This document shows positions 40,382 through 52,183 of a DNA stretch of 64,000 nucleotides, piece after piece. The stretch covers positions 1 through 64,000 of the forward strand of contig JAADFL010000187.1 of the NCBI GenBank assembly GCA_013152945.1, given 5' to 3'. This DNA comes from Deltaproteobacteria bacterium (GTDB taxonomy: Bacteria; Myxococcota_A; JAADFL01). How positions within the stretch are numbered: position 1 is the stretch's first letter; each line of letters starts with the position of its first letter. The notes under the pieces are model-generated. The model worked only from the letters and a program-made list of their open reading frames with translations, did no database searches and was not told where the DNA came from. A program made the position numbers and the translations under genes.

Positions 40382-42007
40382 CTACCAGTCGAGGGGTATG
40401 TCACAGAGAACCGATGCGTCCAGTTGCATGAGACCCGCCTTGAGCTTTCCCCGGCTCATCAGCCAGCTTTCAACCCATGGAGTTTTTAGGAAAGCGGCCA
40501 GTCGTTTCAGATCTTTTTTTGTATCGGCTCCGGCGGCTTTTATTATGTTTACTCCAAGGTCGACGAATAAGGGTTCCCCGGTGAACAATAGGGAAATGGA
40601 CCGGCACTGCCTTGGAACGAAGATCTTCGGGCCGAGAAAGATTTCCTGGTTTCGCGGCCAATGGAGGTGGAACCAATCCCTGGCGCCGTTCCTTGTCTCG
40701 CGCCTTTGTTCCAGTATTGGTCTGAACCTTGAAAGATGCTCCAACAGGGCAGGATAAGCATGAATGTCCGTGCAAGTGTTTTTTGTTAGGTAGAGAACTT
40801 TTCGGCTCACTGTCGGTCGGTCACCCAGGAGATCAGATTGGCGTAAAAAATCCCTGAACAAATTTTCCGGAACTCCGGACGATATCAATGAGCGGGCCTT
40901 GCTTGTTGAAAGGATGAAAACACCCTCACCAGGAGTAAAACCATGATCTTTGGCCCACTTTGAAGCAGCCTTCGGGGTCGGATCCATGTCATGAGCTTCA
41001 AGGACCCTTGCAATGGCCTTTATCGAGGCCTTTGCCGGCCCTGGTACCAGCCCTTGGCTGACAGTGAAATAATCTCCAAGTCTTGGCGCCCCACGGTGCC
41101 TTATTGCCGGCGCCGGAAACCAAGGCAGCCTATCACCCGAATTTTTCGGTTGCGAACCGAACCATGATACAGCTCTGCCTTGAGGCTTGCCCCGGATGGC
41201 TTCCACAACTTGATTCAAACCCGGTCCTGGTATTTTCCATGTCAGGCGTTCCACCGGAACAGACTTGTGAAAACCGCCTTGTCTCAAAATCAGCAGGACT
41301 GCCGGTTGGGCGATATTCGGGCCGAAAGGCCTTCCACCCAAGTCCATTAGGCACAACAATGTGCCTTCTCTTGCTATTCTTGCCCGGAGGGATCTTGCAG
41401 AGTCAGAATCTGCGAAAGATGAAGGGAGTATCAAACAAAGCAAGCCGTTGATTTCGAGCAGGTCCAGGGCCTTGGAAACAAAATGCAGCGACAGGTCGCC
41501 CCTTGGGGCCTTCAGCCCTGAAAAACGGGCTGCCTGTGCAAGTGTGTCTGAATGATCTTCCTCTCCCAGGTGTGGGGGATTACCGATTATGAGGTCGTAA
41601 CGACCGGGCCCCGGCCATGGGCCGGCCAATCCGTTGGAACTCGATATCCGGTTTCCAGCCTCTTGGGGCGGCATGCCTGCAGTCACCAAGACTTTTCTCG
41701 TCGCCTCGACTGCTTTGAAATCCTTGTCCATTCCATATAATGTATGGATTGCCTCCTCTCGGCCGAGCCCCTTGCCTACCAGGCCGGCAAAAGCAGCGCC
41801 AAGAAAAACACCGCTTCCGCAGGCAGGATCCAGGATTGCCCTTGGAACCCGGTCAAGCTTGTCCAGCGCCAGTGCAACAGCCGCTGTTGCGAGTTTCGGC
41901 GGTGTGTAATAGGCACCCATGTGGCGTCTTTTTGAATCGAGATGGGACAATCTTGCCTTGCCGAGGTCTGATGCCAGTTGGAGCAGATCTTCAGGTAATG
42001 TCTTCAT
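40382..42007 (-). CDS. Orphan N6-adenine DNA methyltransferase (Eco57I/TaqI-like)
   Basis: 541 residues. SAM-binding motif I is DPACGSGVFLGAAF and catalytic motif IV is IIGNPPHLGEED (NPPH in place of NPPY/F). Motif X (HMGAYYTPPKLA) is at the N-terminus. The C-terminal 250 residues form a likely target-recognition domain. No restriction or specificity gene is adjacent, so it is either an orphan methylase or a combined enzyme of the type IIG kind lacking a visible nuclease domain. It is the last of three same-strand genes with the flavoprotein and the Lrp-like domain. Confidence 0.85.
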   Translation of the reverse strand: MKTLPEDLLQLASDLGKARLSHLDSKRRHMGAYYTPPKLATAAVALALDKLDRVPRAILDPACGSGVFLGAAFAGLVGKGLGREEAIHTLYGMDKDFKAVEATRKVLVTAGMPPQEAGNRISSSNGLAGPWPGPGRYDLIIGNPPHLGEEDHSDTLAQAARFSGLKAPRGDLSLHFVSKALDLLEINGLLCLILPSSFADSDSARSLRARIAREGTLLCLMDLGGRPFGPNIAQPAVLLILRQGGFHKSVPVERLTWKIPGPGLNQVVEAIRGKPQGRAVSWFGSQPKNSGDRLPWFPAPAIRHRGAPRLGDYFTVSQGLVPGPAKASIKAIARVLEAHDMDPTPKAASKWAKDHGFTPGEGVFILSTSKARSLISSGVPENLFRDFLRQSDLLGDRPTVSRKVLYLTKNTCTDIHAYPALLEHLSRFRPILEQRRETRNGARDWFHLHWPRNQEIFLGPKIFVPRQCRSISLLFTGEPLFVDLGVNIIKAAGADTKKDLKRLAAFLKTPWVESWLMSRGKLKAGLMQLDASVLCDIPLDW

Positions 42008-42030
42008 ATAATCTTCTTTGACATGCTCCC

Positions 42031-43332
42031 TTAAATGTCTGCAGCCGATTTTTCAGATGCTTCGATACCTTGTGCCATGGATGAGTCCATAGAGCCGTAC
42101 TCCCACCTTCCGTACCTGCCGGCGGTTTTGATTCGATGTTTCGCAAGGAACCGGTTTATTTCCGGGAGAGCCCTTTCCCTGGACCTAGTATAATCCACGT
42201 ATGCAGGATCCATCACAACGCAGTGTTCTTCCAAGATATTATTTCGGCCTGAAAGAATGCCGCACGAAACCAAGTCACATTCGGCCCTTTTTATCAATGC
42301 CTTTTCATTTACACATCCTCCCCTGCACCCGATTTCCACATACATGGAATGACAGCCTCCGGGAGCCAGGTGAGGTGCAAAGTTCGTGTAAAAGCCTACG
42401 CGCAGGAAAACCCACTTGTGTTCAGGAAAATAGATCCAATGCGAGCCGGTTGGAGCCGGTCCCTTAACGCCCAAGTTCAAGACAAGCATCTTGGATGCCG
42501 ACAATGCCCTGTGCCATCTTCTGTAGTTCTTGGGCCTGGGATCCAGGATTCTCAGCAGCGACGGCAAGGGTATGGTCGAAATCAGGCTGCTGAAGCCAAT
42601 GTTTTCTCCGGAACTCAGCTCTATGGTCTTTTGCTCGAGATCAATACGGACAGCCTCTGAATCTATTCGTACATTCCTGGTTCCCTTTGCAAGACATTTT
42701 GGGAGCTCTTCAATGGAACCCTGTGACGGGTACAGAAAAGAGGCATTGTAACCATATGACCTTGTTTTATCACCAAGTGCACCTCTCCTGATCTCGGCGG
42801 CGCTGGGTTTCGGCACCGACCACGTGGTCCATTTTGTAGTAATTCCGGTAAGACTGCGGCTGAACAACTTTTGGTTGTAAGGAATAAAGAACATGCGGGC
42901 CATTTCGATGCCAAAAGTGCGGGTCACAAAGGCTTTGAAAGAGTCGGCAGGCTTAAAAGGTTTCCTATTGGTTCCTTTTTTTCTTGCTCTTTCATATGAC
43001 GCCAGAACTCGCCGGGCGGTTTGCGGACCCAGATGATACAAGTTCGCCTGAAACGGAAAGGGAACCCTTTTATCTCCAATCCATATTTCAGCGCTTCTAT
43101 CGTGCCGGTCGAAAAGATCCGGGCATTTTTCCGCCAGTAGTTCCTTGGTTCGCTTATTGTTCACATGAAGGAGGTGGCCTGAGAAATCAAATGTGAACTT
43201 TCCTGCTTTGAATGATCTCGAATATCCGCCGATTCTTGGTTCTTTTTCGATTACGACATAGTCCTTACCAAGGTTTTCCAGTGTACTTGCGGCCGCGAGC
43301 CCGGCAACACCAGCTCCCAGGATTGCTATCAT
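42031..43332 (-). CDS. FAD-dependent amine-oxidase/UDP-galactopyranose-mutase-like protein
   Basis: 433 residues. The Rossmann start is IAILGAGVAGLAAASTL with the acidic ribose contact VIEKEPRIGGYSRSF. Downstream HLLHVNN, FSRSLTGITTKWTTW and ALPEINRFLA fit the protoporphyrinogen-oxidase/UGM-like superfamily often found in polysaccharide clusters. Substrate cannot be named: no sugar-nucleotide genes are nearby. It usually lacks a signal peptide, as here. Confidence 0.8.
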   Translation of the reverse strand: MIAILGAGVAGLAAASTLENLGKDYVVIEKEPRIGGYSRSFKAGKFTFDFSGHLLHVNNKRTKELLAEKCPDLFDRHDRSAEIWIGDKRVPFPFQANLYHLGPQTARRVLASYERARKKGTNRKPFKPADSFKAFVTRTFGIEMARMFFIPYNQKLFSRSLTGITTKWTTWSVPKPSAAEIRRGALGDKTRSYGYNASFLYPSQGSIEELPKCLAKGTRNVRIDSEAVRIDLEQKTIELSSGENIGFSSLISTIPLPSLLRILDPRPKNYRRWHRALSASKMLVLNLGVKGPAPTGSHWIYFPEHKWVFLRVGFYTNFAPHLAPGGCHSMYVEIGCRGGCVNEKALIKRAECDLVSCGILSGRNNILEEHCVVMDPAYVDYTRSRERALPEINRFLAKHRIKTAGRYGRWEYGSMDSSMAQGIEASEKSAADI

Positions 43333-43406
43333 CTTGCCCCCAAGTCCGGCAGGTATGATCTTGACAGGCCTTGGAGTCTCATTGAAACATCGATAACAGG
43401 CAGACC

Positions 43407-43640
43407 CTAGTAATCAGTTGCAACCAATGTTTCTGTCTGGGCGACTCCTTGAATACCACGAAGTTGTTTCATTATGGTATTGGTAAGCCTGTTGATATTC
43501 TTGGCTTGTACGGCCAGTATGGCATCCCACCTGCCAAAGACCAGTGTGACATCTTCGATACCTTCGGTCATCCTGATCTGGTTGAGGGCATCCTTCTCCA
43601 GTCCCGGAACCAATTGTAATAGTATGAAACCGCGTACCAT
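43407..43640 (-). CDS. Stand-alone Lrp/AsnC ligand-binding (RAM) domain
   Basis: 77 residues beginning MVRGFILLQLVPG, with DVTLVFGRWDAILAVQA and a closing TLVATDY. It covers the amino-acid-binding alpha/beta domain of Lrp-type regulators without the DNA-binding helix-turn-helix. GGAGGAAGAG precedes the ATG at 43640, so I reject the upstream ATG at 43652. Such proteins may modulate full Lrp regulators or bind amino acids. Confidence 0.85.
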   Translation of the reverse strand: MVRGFILLQLVPGLEKDALNQIRMTEGIEDVTLVFGRWDAILAVQAKNINRLTNTIMKQLRGIQGVAQTETLVATDY

Positions 43641-43802
43641 CTCTTCCTCCATTTTTCTTTTTGCGCCAAGACCCTGCCTTTGTTTGCAAGGTAATGAACA
43701 AAAAGCAGGAGCTATTGCCTAGCAATGCTCGATGATTATGTCAAGGGATCCGCCGATGTTGGTTGGCAGAGCCGTTGCTGATAATATTTTTTGTATCCCC
43801 TT

Positions 43803-43940
43803 CCGTCCCCTCCATCCGTCCCCAAAAGCCCCAAAGGGGCGAAATAAAATAGCCTGGGGCAACGCCCCAGGAATTATTGGTACCAAACGATCCCCCTCGC
43901 CCGCTCTGCCGGGAGAGGGGGACAAAAGGGGGTGAGGGCG
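43803..43940. repeat. Hairpin-rich repeat island with inverted CCGTCCCC cores
   Basis: CCGTCCCC occurs at 43803 and 43816 (complement of the GGGGACGG core elsewhere). Then come three hairpins: GCCCC/GGGGC at 43828-43840, CCTGGGGC/GCCCCAGG at 43853-43871 (8-bp perfect stem, loop AAC) and CCCCCTC/GAGGGGG at 43892-43921. It resembles REP/BIME-type mobile repeats. The rest of the 43641-44252 gap is gene-free, apart from the site listed next. Confidence 0.65.
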
Positions 43941-44181
43941 GTGGAAAGCCGGCCTGGTCCAGGAGATAAAATACAAATTGTTCGGCTTTTTTTCATGCCT
44001 TGAAAATCAACCTGGGTGGGGAGAGCATGACAAATATGTCTCATACCCGCCTGATAATAACTGTATCATTTTACCCAGTAGCCTCGGTATGGCTGTAGAA
44101 AATAATACATGTAGACTCTGACCATGATCCTGGTTGCAGGAAATCCTTTGTAAATTCAATGCACTGTTAACTTGGGGCAGA

Positions 44182-44196
44182 TGGCATGATTGATGC
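44182..44196 (+). promoter_or_regulatory. Weak sigma-54-like element
   Basis: TGGCATGATTGATGC keeps the GG-to-GC 12-bp phasing, but has ATGC in place of TTGC at -12. It is 57 bp before the first gene of the copper cassette. Could be chance. Confidence 0.25.
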
Positions 44197-44252
44197 TTTA
44201 TGAGATAGCAGAGCAGGCGATACAGCTTGCCTAAAAGTAAAAGGAGGTCGTC

Positions 44253-44483
44253 ATGAATTGGATGGGTGGATACGGACACATGGGATATATGTGGTTCTGG
44301 TGGCTGCTTGGAGTGCTGTTACTGGCGGCGATTATCTGGATCTTCTCCAGGGCAATGGCCCATGGGACCCGGCCGATAAAGCCTGCACAGGAATCACCCG
44401 AGCAAATCCTAAAGCGCCGCTATGCTGCCGGGGAGATCGACCGAGAGGAGTTTACTTCACTCTTACAAGACCTGCGAATATAG
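44253..44483 (+). CDS. Small SHOCT-domain membrane protein
   Basis: 76 residues: a Met/Trp/Gly-rich start (MGGYGHMGYMWFWW), one transmembrane helix (LLGVLLLAAIIWIFS) and a C-terminal SHOCT motif (ILKRRYAAGEIDREEFTSLLQDL). AAAGGAGGTCGTC precedes the ATG. Such proteins are frequent beside copper and heavy-metal ATPase genes; the Met- and His-containing start could contact metal (inference). Confidence 0.85.
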   Translation: MNWMGGYGHMGYMWFWWLLGVLLLAAIIWIFSRAMAHGTRPIKPAQESPEQILKRRYAAGEIDREEFTSLLQDLRI

Positions 44484-44499
44484 GATCAGGGAGGCAACC

Positions 44500-44682
44500 A
44501 TGGCTGTAATCGATTACGGATTTACTAAAACAGTAAAGGGAAATCTGGAGGACGTGAAAAAGCAGGATATCATTGACGTCCGAGCCACCATAAAGCAGTT
44601 GGATGTCGACCTCAATCCCTACGTCATACCGGGTGCCTGCAATCCGCCTTTTGCCCACCAGGCTCTGCAGAGGTTGATATGA
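44500..44682 (+). pseudogene. DUF302 protein, internally deleted
   Basis: 60 residues with GFTKTVKGNLEDVK at the start and [32 protein letters not shown], whose core [17 protein letters not shown] is diagnostic of DUF302. From my knowledge of the family, about ten residues are missing after EDVK (the usual EALKEEGFGVL stretch) and the last 60 or so residues beyond the QAL helix are absent. It still has a ribosome site (GGGAGG) and its stop overlaps the ATPase start, so it may persist as a translational coupler. Whether any product functions is doubtful. Confidence 0.6.
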
Positions 44683-47168
44683 ACATGGCCGGTAAAAAAG
44701 GAGTAACTGGTGAGCACCTTGATCCGGTTTGCGGCATGACCGTGAGTGAAGACACCCCGTACATGTTGGAACACCGGGGTGAGACAATTTTCTTCTGCTC
44801 GACACACTGCCTGGAGAAGTTCCGATCCGCTCCGGAAAAGTATCAAGAGAACGGCGAGTCCGCAGCCGGGCATGGCGCTCATGGACACTATGGCCAAACC
44901 GAGACCTCGTCCTGTCCCAGTTGCGCCGAGTTGGTCACCGGCACCAAGTGGGTTTGTCCCATGCATCCCGGGGTGGTGGCCGACGAGCCCGGAAACTGTC
45001 CCAAGTGTGGCATGGCGTTGGAGGCGGAATCGCCTGTGGAAACAGCCCTTACCACCCGTTGGACCTGTCCCATGCATCCCGAAGTGGTGGCCGACGAGCC
45101 CGGAAACTGTCCCAAGTGTGGCATGGCACTTGAGGCAATAACGATTACGGCGGAGGAGCAGCCCAACCCCGAATTGCATGACATGACAAAGCGCTTCTGG
45201 TTCGCGTTGGCCCTGGGTGTTCCCTTGCTTGTCATCGCCATGGGCGACATGTTGCCCGGCCAACCCATTTCAGATCTCGTCGGACCGCGACTCCGGATGT
45301 GGCTGGAACTTGGTTTGGCTGCGCCTGTGTGCCTTTGGGCTGCATGGCCCTTCTACGTCCGTGCGGTTCGATCGGTGCGGACACTTAACCTAAACATGTT
45401 CACGTTGATCGGTCTGGGTGTGTCGACGGCCTTTGTCTACTCGACTGTGGCTGCACTGGCTCCAGGAGTCTTCCCCGAATCTTTTCGTGATAGTAACGGT
45501 CAAGTAGCTGTATATTTCGAAGCCTCGGCGGTGATCGTTGCATTGATCCTGCTGGGTCAGGTGCTCGAGCTGCGGGCAAGGGAGCGTACAGGCCGGGCGG
45601 TAAGGGCTCTGATGGAGTTGGCGCCTGTAGCGGCCCGGCGCATTGAGCCGGACGGCAGGGAGCGCGATGTAAACCTCGATCAGGTGAAGGTCGGTGACCA
45701 TCTGCGGGTACGACCCGGTGAGAAGATACCGGTCGACGGCGTTGTGATCGAGGGAGGAAGCAGCGTAGACGAGTCCATGGTCACCGGAGAAGCCATGCCC
45801 TTGAGCAAGAACCCCGGGGATGCGGTCATCGGCGGCACCGTGAACGGCTCCGGGGCCCTCATTGTCGAGGCCCGGAAGGTGGGATCCGATACCCTTTTGT
45901 CTCGAATCATCGACTTGGTGGCCCAGGCCCAGCGCTCGCGTGCGCCGATTCAAAAACTCGCCGATGTCGTGGCCGGCTGGTTCGTGCCTATTGTCATCGC
46001 CATCGCCGCTGTAACATTCGGCGTCTGGGCCCTGTGGGGGCCGGAGCCACGCCTGGCCTATGCCCTGGTAAACGCGGTAGCAGTGCTGATCATTGCCTGC
46101 CCCTGTGCCCTGGGCCTTGCCACACCTGTGTCGATTATGGTGGCCACGGGCAGGGGTGCTGGGGCAGGAGTACTGTTCAGAAACGCCGAGGCAATCGAGA
46201 CCATGCGGAAGGTCGACACCCTGGTAGTCGACAAGACAGGCACACTTACCGAGGGCAAACCGAAGCTGGTGACGGTGCAGTCGCCGGCTGGGGACGAAAA
46301 TCGCCTGCTGTCATTGGCTGCGGCCATCGAGCGCCCAAGCGAGCACCCTCTGGGCCGGGCCATCGTCGAGGCGGCCGCGAAGCGTGCCATCTCCACCGAG
46401 CTGCCGGTCGAAGATTTCCAGGCCGTTTCCGGCCAGGGAGTACGCGGCCGGGTAAACGGTGAAGATGTGTTGCTGGGCAACGAAAAGCTGCTTGCGGGAT
46501 CCGGGCTCGAGCCAGGCGGACTGGCAGCCGAAGCAGGGCGCTTGCGGGCAGAGGCCCATACAGTGATGTTCCTGGCTGTGGGCGGGCAGGTTCTCGGCCT
46601 GCTTGGCGTTGCCGACCCGGTCAAGGAGACCACGCCGAAGGCCCTCGCGGCCTTGCGCGATGAGGGGCTTAAGATCGTCATGCTTACCGGTGACAGCGAG
46701 TCCACTGCCCGGGCCGTAGCCGGTCAACTGGGCATCGGGAGCGTTGTCGCCGGGGTGCTGCCCGAACGCAAAGCAGAGGTGGTACGGCAACTCAAACAGG
46801 AAGGCCGGGTTGTGGCCATGGCCGGAGACGGCGTCAACGATGCTCCGGCACTGGCACTGGCGGACGTGGGCATCGCAATGGGCACAGGAACCGATGTGGC
46901 CATGGAGTCGGCGGGAGTAACGCTCGTGAAAGGGGATCTACGCGGAATAGTGAGGGCTCGCAGGCTATCACGTGCCACTATGCGCAATATCAGGCAGAAC
47001 CTGTTCTGGGCCTTTGCCTACAACTTGCTGGGGGTGCCCATCGCAGCAGGAGTGCTCTATCCCACCTTCGGGCTGCTGCTTAGCCCGGTAATCGCTGCTG
47101 CGGCCATGAGTTTTTCCTCTGTCTCGGTCATATCCAATGCCCTGCGACTGCGCCGAGCCCGCATCTAA
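44679..47168 (+). CDS. Copper-type P1B ATPase with YHS and two metal-binding (HMBD) domains
   Basis: 829 residues. N-terminal YHS domain ([12 protein letters not shown]), then two near-identical CPMHP[15 protein letters not shown] repeats (about residues 88-160), then eight transmembrane helices. Core motifs are VTGEAMPLS (actuator), [12 protein letters not shown] (metal site CPC), [11 protein letters not shown] (phosphorylated Asp), [10 protein letters not shown] and [10 protein letters not shown]. The CPC motif plus the N-terminal domains indicate copper or silver export at the inner membrane. The G+C looks higher than in the flanks, and the linked SHOCT and broken DUF302 genes suggest a transferred metal-resistance cassette. 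No copper sensor gene is visible. Confidence 0.93.
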   Translation: MNMAGKKGVTGEHLDPVCGMTVSEDTPYMLEHRGETIFFCSTHCLEKFRSAPEKYQENGESAAGHGAHGHYGQTETSSCPSCAELVTGTKWVCPMHPGVVADEPGNCPKCGMALEAESPVETALTTRWTCPMHPEVVADEPGNCPKCGMALEAITITAEEQPNPELHDMTKRFWFALALGVPLLVIAMGDMLPGQPISDLVGPRLRMWLELGLAAPVCLWAAWPFYVRAVRSVRTLNLNMFTLIGLGVSTAFVYSTVAALAPGVFPESFRDSNGQVAVYFEASAVIVALILLGQVLELRARERTGRAVRALMELAPVAARRIEPDGRERDVNLDQVKVGDHLRVRPGEKIPVDGVVIEGGSSVDESMVTGEAMPLSKNPGDAVIGGTVNGSGALIVEARKVGSDTLLSRIIDLVAQAQRSRAPIQKLADVVAGWFVPIVIAIAAVTFGVWALWGPEPRLAYALVNAVAVLIIACPCALGLATPVSIMVATGRGAGAGVLFRNAEAIETMRKVDTLVVDKTGTLTEGKPKLVTVQSPAGDENRLLSLAAAIERPSEHPLGRAIVEAAAKRAISTELPVEDFQAVSGQGVRGRVNGEDVLLGNEKLLAGSGLEPGGLAAEAGRLRAEAHTVMFLAVGGQVLGLLGVADPVKETTPKALAALRDEGLKIVMLTGDSESTARAVAGQLGIGSVVAGVLPERKAEVVRQLKQEGRVVAMAGDGVNDAPALALADVGIAMGTGTDVAMESAGVTLVKGDLRGIVRARRLSRATMRNIRQNLFWAFAYNLLGVPIAAGVLYPTFGLLLSPVIAAAAMSFSSVSVISNALRLRRARI

Positions 47169-47415
47169 CACGGATTGCCTCCAGCCCAAAGCTTTATCCC
47201 GGCTGAGCAGGCCGGTTCAGTGAACATACCATAGCCTACAATCCGCCCCGGTCAACACGGCGGGAATCACGGCTGTCCCAGTTAAGAAACATTGGACCAA
47301 TAATAGCTTGACCAGAAAATCCAGATCTTTACATGCCGTTCATTATCAGTTACTAACTTGCCATGGTTTTAGGGTGCAGAATGCAAATCTTGAGAAAGCA
47401 TTTCGAGACATCGAG

Positions 47416-49566
47416 GTGAAGACAGGAAAAATATTATCATTGGCCTGGCTCTTCTGCTTGATGATGAATGGAGCATGTATCCATCAGGATAGGATAGCAA
47501 AGCAAACAGAGGTTCAAATGGAAGATAACCCGTTATTCAAAGACTTTGACACCCCTTTTGGTGTCCCTGTATTCGACCGAATCGAGAACAGGCATTATCT
47601 GCCTGCCTTTGAGAAAGGAATCGAACTGCATGACCGCGAGATAGAAAGTATTGCAGGCGACACAAGATCGCCTGAATTCGAAAACACCATTGCCGCCCTG
47701 GATCGGAGCGGTGAATTCCTGGACCGGGTCTCCAATGTGTTCTTTGGATTGTTGAGCGCAAACACCAATGACGAGATGCAGCAGATTGCCAAGAAGGTCG
47801 CCCCTGCCCTCTCGAAGCACAGGGACGATATTTTGCTCAATAGGAGCCTGTTCGAACGCGTTAAGGCGATTTATGCCAAGAGAGGCGAACTTGACCTGAC
47901 ACCGGAGCAAAAAACTCTACTGCGTGAAACGTACCAGGATTTTGTACGTGGCGGAGCGGATCTTGACAGGGATGCAAGGAAGCGCCTCCGCGAAATCAAC
48001 AAGCGGCTTTCGGTACTCGAGTTGGAGTTCCGGGAGCATGTTCTCAAGGAAAACAACAGATTCGAGCTTGTTATTGAAAACAAGGAAGACCTGGCAGGCC
48101 TGCCGGAACGGGTCGTAGCCGGTGCTGCAAAGGCCGCAAAGGACCGGGGCCGTGAAGGAGCTTGGGTTTTCACGCTTCACAAGCCCAGCCTGATTCCTTT
48201 CCTGCAATTCTCAAAGCGCAGGGAACTTCGCAGGAAGATGTTCGAGGCCTATATAACGAAAGGGGACCACAACGACGACCTGGACAATAAGAACATATTG
48301 AAAGAGATTATTCAGCTTCGCATCGAGAAGGCGGAACTGCTGGGATATCGAAACTACGCCGGGTTCAAGCTTGCAAGAAGAATGGCCAAGACACCAAAGA
48401 ACGTTTACGAACTGCTTGACCGTATATGGGAAAAGGCCTTGCCGGCCGCCCGGCGCGAGGCAGAGCAACTACAGGAGTTGGTACATAAGGAAGGCCACGA
48501 CTTCGTTTTGGAGCCCTGGGACTGGTGGTACTATGCGGAGAAACTTCGGAAAAGACTATACGACCTCGACGAGAACGAGCTTCGGCCTTACTTCGAGTTG
48601 GAAAACGTATTGCATGGTGTCTTTGACCTGGCGAATCGCCTGTATGGTATCCGGTTCGTGGAGAGGCACGATCTTCCCAAGTACAATGAGGATGTCAGGA
48701 CATTCGAGGTCAAGGATAAGGATGGTTCCCTCCTGGGAGTATTCTATGTGGACTACTTTCCAAGGCCGTCCAAGAGCGGCGGGGCCTGGTGTGGAAACTA
48801 CCGGGAAGAGTACAAGGTGGGTGGCCGCAGGATTGTTCCGGTGGTGGTAAACGTGGGCAACTTCTCGATGCCCACGGACGACAAGCCGGCCCTGTTGAGC
48901 TTCGAGGAGGTCAGGACCCTGTTTCACGAGTTTGGACACGCCTTGCATGCCTTGTTTGAAGACACTGTGTACAAGGGCAGTGCCGAGAATATCGACGTGG
49001 ACTTCGTCGAGTTGCCTTCCCAGTTCATGGAGAACTGGGCCGCCGAACCCCAGGTCCTGAAGATGTACGCACGTCATTATAAGACCGGTGAGCCCATGCC
49101 GGATGCGCTAATAGCCAAAATAGAAAATAGCCGGCATTTCAACCAGGGCTTCGAGACTGTGGAGTATATGGCGGCGTGCTTTCTCGATATGGACTGGCAC
49201 ATGTTGGAAAAACCAACCGACATGGACGTACGCGCTTTCGATAAGGCCTCCATGAAAAAAATCGGTCTCATTCCCCAGATAGCCGTCAGGTATCACAGCA
49301 CCTATTTCGAGCACATTTTTTCCGGTGATTTCTATGCAGCAGGTTACTACAGCTACATCTGGTCCCAGGTGCTTGATGCGGATGCGTTCGCCGCATTCAA
49401 AGAGGCAGGTCTCTTCAACCCCGAGGTTGCGGAGTCATTTCGAACGAACGTATTATCTCAGGGCGGCGCAGAAGACCCTATGTCATTGTTCGTACGATTC
49501 CGCGGCAGGGAACCTAGAATCGAGCCTTTGCTCAAACGCAAGGGAATGCTTGGTACCGGAAAGTAG
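47416..49566 (+). CDS. M3-family oligopeptidase (Dcp/PrlC-like), probable lipoprotein
   Basis: 716 residues from GTG 47416, chosen because it gives a signal sequence ending MNGAC (lipobox). An in-frame ATG at 47308 would bury that signal. Zinc-site motif TLFHEFGHALHAL (HExxH), with the downstream Glu in the FVELPSQFMENWA segment, and helical M3 landmarks GVFYVDYFPRPSKSGGAW and YYSYIWSQVLDADAF. The family are oligopeptidases or dipeptidyl carboxypeptidases. A lipid-anchored form would act in the periplasm. Confidence 0.88.
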   Translation: MKTGKILSLAWLFCLMMNGACIHQDRIAKQTEVQMEDNPLFKDFDTPFGVPVFDRIENRHYLPAFEKGIELHDREIESIAGDTRSPEFENTIAALDRSGEFLDRVSNVFFGLLSANTNDEMQQIAKKVAPALSKHRDDILLNRSLFERVKAIYAKRGELDLTPEQKTLLRETYQDFVRGGADLDRDARKRLREINKRLSVLELEFREHVLKENNRFELVIENKEDLAGLPERVVAGAAKAAKDRGREGAWVFTLHKPSLIPFLQFSKRRELRRKMFEAYITKGDHNDDLDNKNILKEIIQLRIEKAELLGYRNYAGFKLARRMAKTPKNVYELLDRIWEKALPAARREAEQLQELVHKEGHDFVLEPWDWWYYAEKLRKRLYDLDENELRPYFELENVLHGVFDLANRLYGIRFVERHDLPKYNEDVRTFEVKDKDGSLLGVFYVDYFPRPSKSGGAWCGNYREEYKVGGRRIVPVVVNVGNFSMPTDDKPALLSFEEVRTLFHEFGHALHALFEDTVYKGSAENIDVDFVELPSQFMENWAAEPQVLKMYARHYKTGEPMPDALIAKIENSRHFNQGFETVEYMAACFLDMDWHMLEKPTDMDVRAFDKASMKKIGLIPQIAVRYHSTYFEHIFSGDFYAAGYYSYIWSQVLDADAFAAFKEAGLFNPEVAESFRTNVLSQGGAEDPMSLFVRFRGREPRIEPLLKRKGMLGTGK

Positions 49567-49661
49567 AACCGTGTTGTACGATAGCATTTCGATCTGCCTC
49601 ATCGACTCCCGGTTCAACCAAACATCAGACCGGTTGGCTTGAGATATCATCCATGCCTCTT

Positions 49662-50309
49662 TCATGCACGCGATGGGCAATAAGTTGCCAGGAGGCACCG
49701 CCCGCACAACGGCTTTCTGGCCTTGCAGATCTGTCTTCCGTGTAGTATCAAGGCATGACTGAGAAAAACCCATGAATCCCTTGGAAAGGCATTCATGAGG
49801 TCCTGCTCGATTTTGCCGGGATCTTTTTCACGGCTGAGTCCCAGCCGCCCTGCCAAACGCTTTACATGGGTGTCGACCGTTATGGCAGGGATGTTGAACC
49901 ATGTTCCAAGCACAACATTTGCCGTCTTCCTGCCGACACCTCGAAGTTTCACCAGTGCATCCATTTCGGCAGGTACCTCTCCATTGTATTTTTCGACCAG
50001 TTCCCGGGAACATTCCTTTATTGACCTCGCCTTGTTCTTATAAAAACCCGTGGATTTAATATCTTGCATCAACTCGTCAATGTCCGCCTCTGCAAAGGCC
50101 TTGGGCCCTTTGTACTTGGTGAACAAGTGCTTCGTAACCTGGTTGACCCTCTCGTCGGTGCACTGGGCGGACAATATAGTGGCAACAAGAAGATTGAAAG
50201 GGCTGTCGTGCCCCAAGGTGCATCCAGCGTCCGGGTAAGCCTCCTTCAGCTTCCCAAGCAATATGCCGGCTCTCTTTTCCGGGACGGGTGATTTCCTATT
50301 CCTGGCCAT
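49662..50309 (-). CDS. nth: Endonuclease III
   Basis: 215 residues. A DNA glycosylase/AP lyase for oxidised pyrimidines. The helix-hairpin-helix LRGVGRKTANVVLG contains the catalytic Lys; VDTHVKRLAGRLG supplies the catalytic Asp; and C-x6-C-x2-C-x5-C at the C-terminus (CKARKPLCGRCLLATYC) holds the [4Fe-4S] cluster. Its start is 18 bp downstream of the PolX-like gene, so two repair genes form an operon. Confidence 0.96.
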   Translation of the reverse strand: MARNRKSPVPEKRAGILLGKLKEAYPDAGCTLGHDSPFNLLVATILSAQCTDERVNQVTKHLFTKYKGPKAFAEADIDELMQDIKSTGFYKNKARSIKECSRELVEKYNGEVPAEMDALVKLRGVGRKTANVVLGTWFNIPAITVDTHVKRLAGRLGLSREKDPGKIEQDLMNAFPRDSWVFLSHALILHGRQICKARKPLCGRCLLATYCPSRA

Positions 50310-50327
50310 TATATTCCTCCTGTCCGC

Positions 50328-52025
<1,698 letters not shown>

Positions 52026-52183
52026 ACACGACCTCCTGCAGGTATTCTAGATCCTGAAAATTCCATTACAAGTGGGAACAATTACGGCGTAGGTCCCGGG
52101 GCCGGGCTTGATCACTCATGACCAAGTGTGGATTGTCGGTCTCCCTTGATTTAGAGTCTCCAAACTGTTATCAAATCAACCTG

